Positions 20,610-24,910 of a DNA stretch of 24,910 nt are shown here, one piece after another. Under the pieces are notes generated by a model. It was not told where the DNA came from, did no database searches, and was given only the letters and a program-made list of their open reading frames with translations. Positions within the stretch are counted from its first letter, which is position 1. Each line of letters begins with the position of its first letter. The stretch covers positions 1-24,910 of the IMG/VR virus record IMGVR_UViG_3300032560_000109. One strand, given 5' to 3'. Origin of the DNA: a virus. A program made the translations under genes and the position numbers.

Positions 20610-23362
20610 TGGCGGACGATCCGTACGCCGCGGCCTACGTCAAGACGCCCTCCCCTGCCAAGCCTGCTGCAACGGACCCCTACGCAGCCGCCTACACCCA
20701 GGCTCCGGCCGCACCGGCTGCGAGCGATCCATACGCAGCCGCCTACACCCAGGCTCCGGCCGCACCGGCTGCGAGCGATCCATACGCCTCGGCGTACGCC
20801 AAGCCTCCCGCTGCAGCATCCCCGCCGGCCGCGCAAGCGGCGCCCACGCGCCCGGCCAAGCCCGGCGAAGACCTTCCCGTGGTCGGGCATCTGGTCCGGA
20901 ACCTGAACGACGTGGCGGCCGAGCGCACCGCGGCGCTGAAGCACGACGTCACGACCAAGCCGCAGCACGGGATGCCCCTGCGGGTCGCCAAGACCGCCGT
21001 CGACGTCGCGGGCTACGCCCTGGGCCCGATCGATGCCGCGGCACGCACGGTGGTCGGCGAACCCGTGGCGGTCGGCGCCGCAGCGATCGACAAGGCGATA
21101 GGCAAGGGCACGTCTCCCGAGCTCCAGGAGCGCGTCAAGAAGAACATCGGAGACGTAGCCTCCATGGCCTTTCCGCTCGATGCGGTCGGCAAGGCCACGG
21201 GCGTCGCGGAGAAAGTCCCTGCGGCGTTCAAGGTTCTGGAGAAGATCGCGTCCCCCGCCACCGTTAACGACGAGGCCAAGGCCGCGGCGAACATGCACCG
21301 CCATATCCTAGGGAAGCGCGGCATCGAAGCGGACAAGGCGGCCTACAATCTGGGCAAGCACCAGCGCATCGTCGGCAACGCCTCCCCAGAAGACCAGCGC
21401 CGGATCATCCAGTACGTGGAGAACCGGTCCAAGGGCGGCGTGTCGCTGCCCGAACGGTTCAAGCCGGCCGCCGACGCCATCCGGACCGTGGCCGAGGGAT
21501 ACCGCAAGCAGATCGAGTACGTGCTGGGCAAGGACGGCCCGAGCTTCGTGCAGGACTACTACGCCCGGATGTGGAAGCAGAAGCCCGACGAAGTGGTCCG
21601 GGCGATGTCCAAGCAGGGATCTGGAAAGAGCCTGAAGGCCCGCTCTCTGCCGACCTATGAGGACGGGCTGAAGGCCGGTCTCACGCCCGTCCACGCCAAT
21701 CCGCTAGACGCCATGACCGCCTACAGCGAGAACATGGGCCGATTCCTGGCGACGCACGAAATCCTTGACGGGATGAAGTCCGAGAAGGCCATCGGCGCCA
21801 AGTTCTTCGCCCCAGGCAAGCAGCCCGAGGGATGGGTTCCGTTGAACGGGGTTAAGACCCGCACGCCCGAGCGCCTGATCGTGCAGAAGGGGAAGGGTAC
21901 GATCGGCCGCCAGGGCGAGCAGGTCATGTACGCCCCGGAAGGCGCGGCGCGCGTCTACAACAACTACATCTCCAAGGGGCTTGAGAGCAGCGACACGGCC
22001 GGCGGGATTTACCGCGGCGCGCGGGCGGCGGCGAACGGCCTGGTGCAACTGAAGCTCGGGCTCAGCGCCTTCCACGGCGCGGTCATGGGCCAGGAGGGCA
22101 TCATCTCCGAGATGGCGCGCGGGCTGAAGCAGGTCTCCCGCGGCGACGCCGGCGGGCTGAAGACCATGGCCGCATCGCCGGCCGCCCCGATCTCGACCTA
22201 CCGCCGGGGGTCGAAGATGGCCGACCAGATCCTGGGGAAGGCCGCTCCATCCGAGTTCGACGCCAAGCTGAACAAGATCTACGAGAAGACCGGCGCCCGC
22301 CTGGGCATGGATAAGATCTACGCCACCCGCGACAAAGCGTCGCTGTTCGCGTCGACGGTCCGCGGGACTCTTCTGCGGGACCTCGGGGACGCGCTGAAGG
22401 CGACCTACACCGGATCGGCCGGATCCCGAGCCAAGGGCGTCATCGACTTGGCCGGCAATCTGATCCAGTCCACCGCCGCCCCGCTGTTCGAGCACTACAT
22501 CCCGAACGTCAAGCGCGGCGCGTGGGCGCAGCAGATGTCGGACTTCCTGAAGGCCAATCCGAACGCCTCGGAGGCCGAGCAGGTCGCCTACGGCCAGAAG
22601 CTCCAGGACACGATCGACAACCGGTTCGGCGAACTCGTCGTCAACAACAACTTCTGGAACAAGAGCGCCTACCAAGTCGCGCAGCTGCTGCTGCTGTCCC
22701 CGTCGTGGAACATCGGCACGGCGCGCGAGATCGGCGGCGGCATCATCGAGATCCCCAAGAGCCTGAAGGGTGTCGTCGAAGGCAAAGGCGTCACGGACAA
22801 GACCGCCTACGTCGCGGCCCTGGTGGGCACTACGATGCTGGAGAACGCCGTCGCCACGAAGCTGCACACCGGCCAGGACCCGGAGGGCGCCGACTTCTTC
22901 GCCTATCGCACCGGAGGGACGGATCCGGCCACGGGCAAGCCCGAGCGCGCCATGCTGCCGGGCTACATGAAGGACGTCCTGGCCTGGTCGCTTGAGGGGC
23001 CGGGCAAGGAGGCGGCGAACAAGCTGAACCCCGGCCTGCAAGCGGCGGCGTCCCTGCTGACGAACAAGGACTACAAGAACCAGCCGATCCGCGACATCAA
23101 CGCGCCGGCCGAGACCCAGGCCGGGCAGGTCGCGGGCTACGCCGCCGAGCAGGCGTCGCCGATCGCCTTCGGCGAGAGCAGCAAGCCGAAGAAGGGCTCC
23201 AAGCTGTCCGGGCCGGAGCGGGCCCTGGCGATCCGGCCGGCTGCGCGGTACATCACGGACCCGCAGGGCGTGAAGGCCATGGAGGGGGAGGTCGCCCGCC
23301 GTGGATGGAATGCCAAGACGCGAACGGAGCAGCGCATGAAAGCCCGAGAGGCCGACCAGTGA
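20609..23362 (+). CDS. Large internal virion protein with LPD38-type domain (917 aa)
   Basis: The largest gene, from ATG 20609. Residues 1-70 hold four copies of a DPYA(A/S)AY motif with Pro/Ala linkers. A long, mostly helical body follows. Residues about 600-830 match what I know as the large polyvalent protein domain LPD38: NNNFWNKSAYQVAQLLLLSP, then WNIGTAREIGGGIIE, a hydrophobic helix (VAALVGTTMLENAV), DFFAYRTGGTDPATGKPERA, MLPGYMKDVLAWS, and LLTNKDYKN. LPD38 proteins occur as giant virion proteins of podoviruses, probably ejected with DNA. No lytic transglycosylase or protease motif stands out. The C-terminus is basic. It overlaps the HNH gene by GTGA, so its original downstream neighbour was probably the gene at 23789. 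Confidence 0.82.
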   Translation: MADDPYAAAYVKTPSPAKPAATDPYAAAYTQAPAAPAASDPYAAAYTQAPAAPAASDPYASAYAKPPAAASPPAAQAAPTRPAKPGEDLPVVGHLVRNLNDVAAERTAALKHDVTTKPQHGMPLRVAKTAVDVAGYALGPIDAAARTVVGEPVAVGAAAIDKAIGKGTSPELQERVKKNIGDVASMAFPLDAVGKATGVAEKVPAAFKVLEKIASPATVNDEAKAAANMHRHILGKRGIEADKAAYNLGKHQRIVGNASPEDQRRIIQYVENRSKGGVSLPERFKPAADAIRTVAEGYRKQIEYVLGKDGPSFVQDYYARMWKQKPDEVVRAMSKQGSGKSLKARSLPTYEDGLKAGLTPVHANPLDAMTAYSENMGRFLATHEILDGMKSEKAIGAKFFAPGKQPEGWVPLNGVKTRTPERLIVQKGKGTIGRQGEQVMYAPEGAARVYNNYISKGLESSDTAGGIYRGARAAANGLVQLKLGLSAFHGAVMGQEGIISEMARGLKQVSRGDAGGLKTMAASPAAPISTYRRGSKMADQILGKAAPSEFDAKLNKIYEKTGARLGMDKIYATRDKASLFASTVRGTLLRDLGDALKATYTGSAGSRAKGVIDLAGNLIQSTAAPLFEHYIPNVKRGAWAQQMSDFLKANPNASEAEQVAYGQKLQDTIDNRFGELVVNNNFWNKSAYQVAQLLLLSPSWNIGTAREIGGGIIEIPKSLKGVVEGKGVTDKTAYVAALVGTTMLENAVATKLHTGQDPEGADFFAYRTGGTDPATGKPERAMLPGYMKDVLAWSLEGPGKEAANKLNPGLQAAASLLTNKDYKNQPIRDINAPAETQAGQVAGYAAEQASPIAFGESSKPKKGSKLSGPERALAIRPAARYITDPQGVKAMEGEVARRGWNAKTRTEQRMKAREADQ
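20675..20776 (+). repeat. Two near-perfect 51-bp tandem repeats plus a partial third
   Basis: Units 20675-20725 and 20726-20776 encode DPYAAAYTQAPAAPAAS twice, and a partial third copy starts at 20777. They differ at only a few bases near the DPY codons. In-frame length makes copy-number change harmless to the reading frame. Confidence 0.9.
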
Positions 23363-23805
23363 CCGGTTTGCGAACCTGCCGAATTTGCGGGGAAGAAAAA
23401 CCTTTAGACAAAGACCACTTCCACTCGGCGGTAAAAGCTTACGTAGATGGATGGGACACGCAGTGTAAGCTGTGCAAAAACGCTTACGACAGGAATAGAG
23501 CCCGGACCTTCGGAAAAGATAAGGTCCGGGCTAACAACGCCAGGCATAAAGACAAGATACGGTCCGAGATGCTGGCGCAGTACGGGGGAGAGTGCGCGTG
23601 TTGTGGGGAGCGGACCCCCGAGTTCTTACAGGTGGATCACATACTAGGAGGCGGAACAGAGCATAGAAAGAAAATAAAAGGGTCTTCTTTCGCCCCTTGG
23701 CTAAAGAAAAACGGGTGGCCTAAAGATCGTTTTCGTCTTCTTTTCTGCAACTGTAACTTTTCTTTGGGTATAAGAGGCTATTGCCCCCATGAAAATAGTG
23801 ATTGA
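23359..23805 (+). CDS. HNH endonuclease with zinc-binding cysteines, free-standing
   Basis: A 148-residue protein from GTG 23359, whose GTGA overlaps the stop of the LPD38 gene, with GAGAGG upstream; an in-frame ORF from 23305 is a shadow of that gene. Two CxxC pairs near the start (C7/C10 and C36/C39) form a zinc finger. The HNH part follows: YGGECACCG, FLQVDHILGGGTEHRKKIKG with D93-H94, WLKKNGWPKDRFRLLFCNCN, and YCPHE at the end. This is a common phage homing-endonuclease type. The gene is far more A+T-rich than its neighbours, a sign of invasion, and overlaps the next gene by 17 bases. It is unrelated in sequence to the HNH gene at 11246. Confidence 0.9.
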   Translation: MTGLRTCRICGEEKPLDKDHFHSAVKAYVDGWDTQCKLCKNAYDRNRARTFGKDKVRANNARHKDKIRSEMLAQYGGECACCGERTPEFLQVDHILGGGTEHRKKIKGSSFAPWLKKNGWPKDRFRLLFCNCNFSLGIRGYCPHENSD

Positions 23806-24154
23806 GACTATACCGCATTTTGAGCAAAGGTACGTAACTTGCGGGGACTACTGGCTCGACGCCGAGGGCGTCCTCCAGGTCCGCGTGTCGGATCTCGGCG
23901 ACGTGCGGCTGGAGTTCCTGGTGGCGCTGCACGAACTGGTCGAAGTGACGCTGTGCGACCTCCGCGGCATCGCCGAGCCCGATATCAAGGCCTTCGACGA
24001 AGCGAACCCGGAGGCGGAAGACCCGGGCTCCCTGCCGGATGCGCCGTACCGCAAGGAGCATCTGTTCGCCGAGGCCGTGGAGAAGTGGGTCGCCACGGAG
24101 ATGGGCGTCGACTGGAACGACTACGGCCGGCGCGTGGAGGCCCTGTTCGAATGA
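23789..24154 (+). CDS. Conserved phage protein with HELVE motif (121 aa)
   Basis: It starts at ATG 23789, inside the HNH gene's last codons. The product (MKIVIETIPHFEQRYVTCGD, then YWLDAEGVLQVRVSDLGD) resembles a widespread phage family I recall as uncharacterised. Residues 46-53 read ALHELVEV: an H48-E49-x-x-E52 helix that could bind metal, in the helix after the beta sheet, with APYRKEHLFAEAVEKWVATE (about 85-104) as another conserved helix. Whether it is an enzyme is unknown. The first 60 or so bases are A+T-rich like the HNH gene, then composition returns to that of the phage. It overlaps the ATP-grasp gene by ATGA, so the two are probably co-expressed. Confidence 0.75.
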   Translation: MKIVIETIPHFEQRYVTCGDYWLDAEGVLQVRVSDLGDVRLEFLVALHELVEVTLCDLRGIAEPDIKAFDEANPEAEDPGSLPDAPYRKEHLFAEAVEKWVATEMGVDWNDYGRRVEALFE

Positions 24155-24910
24155 AGGTCTTGCTTTTGGATTATTGGGGAACCGATGGCATGTTGGACTT
24201 CGCCATGCGCGCGAAGGCCGACGGCCATTCCGTCCGCTGGTTCTTCAAGCGGGACGACCGCAACGCTTGGATCGGCAAGGGCCTGGTCGAGCGCGTTGCC
24301 GACTGGCGGGACCACATGCGCTGGGCCGACCTCGTCATCCTGGCAGACAACACGAAGTACCTGCACGAACTCGAACGCTGGCGCAAAGAGCACGGGACGC
24401 CCGTGATCGGCGCCACGCCAGAGTCGGCCACCTGGGAGTTGGATCGCAAGACGGGCCAGGACATTTTCCGCAAGGCCGGCATCGACGTACCGCCGTTCCG
24501 GGAGTTCTCCCGATACGACGACGCGATCGCCTACGTGAAGCGAGAAGGTCGCTCGTTCGTGTCGAAGCCCTCCTATGACGAGAGCGACAAGGCGCTGTCC
24601 TACGTCGGTAAGACTCCGGCGGACCTCATCTACATGCTCGGCAAATGGAAGAAGCAGAGCAAGCTGAAGGGAGCCTTCATCCTCCAGGAGAAGGTGAGCG
24701 GCTGCGAAATGGCGGTGGGGGCGTACGTCGGGCCTCACGGGTTCAACTCCAGCTGGTGTGAGAACTGGGAATTCAAGAAGCTGATGGCCGGCGACATGGG
24801 CCCCAACGTCGGCGAGATGGGCACGGTCCTGCGGTTCACCAACCGGTCGAAGCTGGCCGACAAGGTCCTGAAGCCCCTGGAGGACAAGATCGTGGCGACC
24901 GGCCACACCG
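24151..24910 (+). CDS. PurD-like ATP-grasp ligase, cut off at window end
   Basis: ATG 24151 overlaps the previous stop (ATGA); 253 residues are visible and the frame is still open. The N-terminal Rossmann-like part (MKVLLLDYWGTDGMLDFAMR) precedes the ATP-grasp region: DIFRKAGIDVPPF, SFVSKPSYDES with K139 as likely phosphate-binding Lys, FILQEKVSGCEMAVGAYVG (E180, E186), and ENWEFKKLMAGDMGPNVGEM. The last corresponds to the 'D-H-K-R... G-D-x-G-P-N-T-G-G-M-G' signature of phosphoribosylamine-glycine ligase (PurD). In phages such genes need not make purines; an amide-forming ligase on another substrate is possible. No other purine genes are in view. Confidence 0.85.
   Translation, partial: MKVLLLDYWGTDGMLDFAMRAKADGHSVRWFFKRDDRNAWIGKGLVERVADWRDHMRWADLVILADNTKYLHELERWRKEHGTPVIGATPESATWELDRKTGQDIFRKAGIDVPPFREFSRYDDAIAYVKREGRSFVSKPSYDESDKALSYVGKTPADLIYMLGKWKKQSKLKGAFILQEKVSGCEMAVGAYVGPHGFNSSWCENWEFKKLMAGDMGPNVGEMGTVLRFTNRSKLADKVLKPLEDKIVATGHT

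Noticed and set aside
20248-21267. 339-codon plus-strand frame overlapping the two ejection-protein genes
   Set aside because: Arg/Pro/Gly-rich shadow frame without a ribosome site; both overlapping genes are better supported.
1-24910. Prophage or integrated element
   Set aside because: No integrase, attachment site, repressor or flanking host gene was found in the window; a lytic phage genome segment is the simpler reading, though the rest of the genome is unseen.

Overview
The window is a piece of a tailed-phage genome with short-tailed (podovirus-like) morphology, from a GC-rich background that suggests a GC-rich Gram-negative host, perhaps an alphaproteobacterium. That reading rests on the ordered large terminase, portal, scaffold, N4-gp56-type capsid, adaptor, nozzle, fibres, lysis and ejection proteins, and on near-universal Shine-Dalgarno sites with ATGA/GTGA start-stop overlaps. 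The host is inferred from base composition by eye only. No integrase, repressor, tRNA or CRISPR array was seen.

Layout. 1-353: two leftward genes, one a small helical protein and one the cut-off start of a probable pentapeptide-repeat protein. 354-1162: a gene-free divergent region of about 0.8 kb, dense in direct repeats and palindromes, with an A+T-rich block; it is the best candidate for a control region or origin. 1163-2161: four small rightward genes, including one with a perfect 4 x 30-bp repeat and a KTSC-domain protein. 2163-8575: packaging and head genes (TerL, portal, scaffold, capsid). 8633-10430: small head/neck or accessory virion proteins. 10432-13599: adaptor and nozzle-like protein, split by an HNH homing endonuclease gene. 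13615-16182: three consecutive fibre/adhesin-like proteins, each with a Sec-type signal peptide. 16192-17394: small proteins and a lysis module ending in a GH24 lysozyme. 17391-18375: an overlapping pair, an AspH-like 2-oxoglutarate oxygenase and a GNAT acetyltransferase. 18378-23362: three proteins that look like the internal, ejected part of a podovirus, ending with a 917-residue LPD38-type protein. 23359-24910: a second HNH endonuclease, a conserved phage protein with an HELVE motif, and the start of a PurD-like ATP-grasp enzyme that runs off the window.

The rightward genes are nearly contiguous and appear to form one long late transcript, with possible extra promoters at about 6355 and 14359. 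Hairpins lie at or over ribosome binding sites of the capsid gene, the gene after it and the first homing endonuclease. The most unusual points are: three signal-peptide-bearing fibre-like proteins in a row; a TerL with what looks like a second, degenerate RNase H-like domain; a capsid protein with an inserted Ig-like domain; a homing endonuclease whose ribosome site is locked in a hairpin and whose insertion extends the adaptor; and the structured divergent region.
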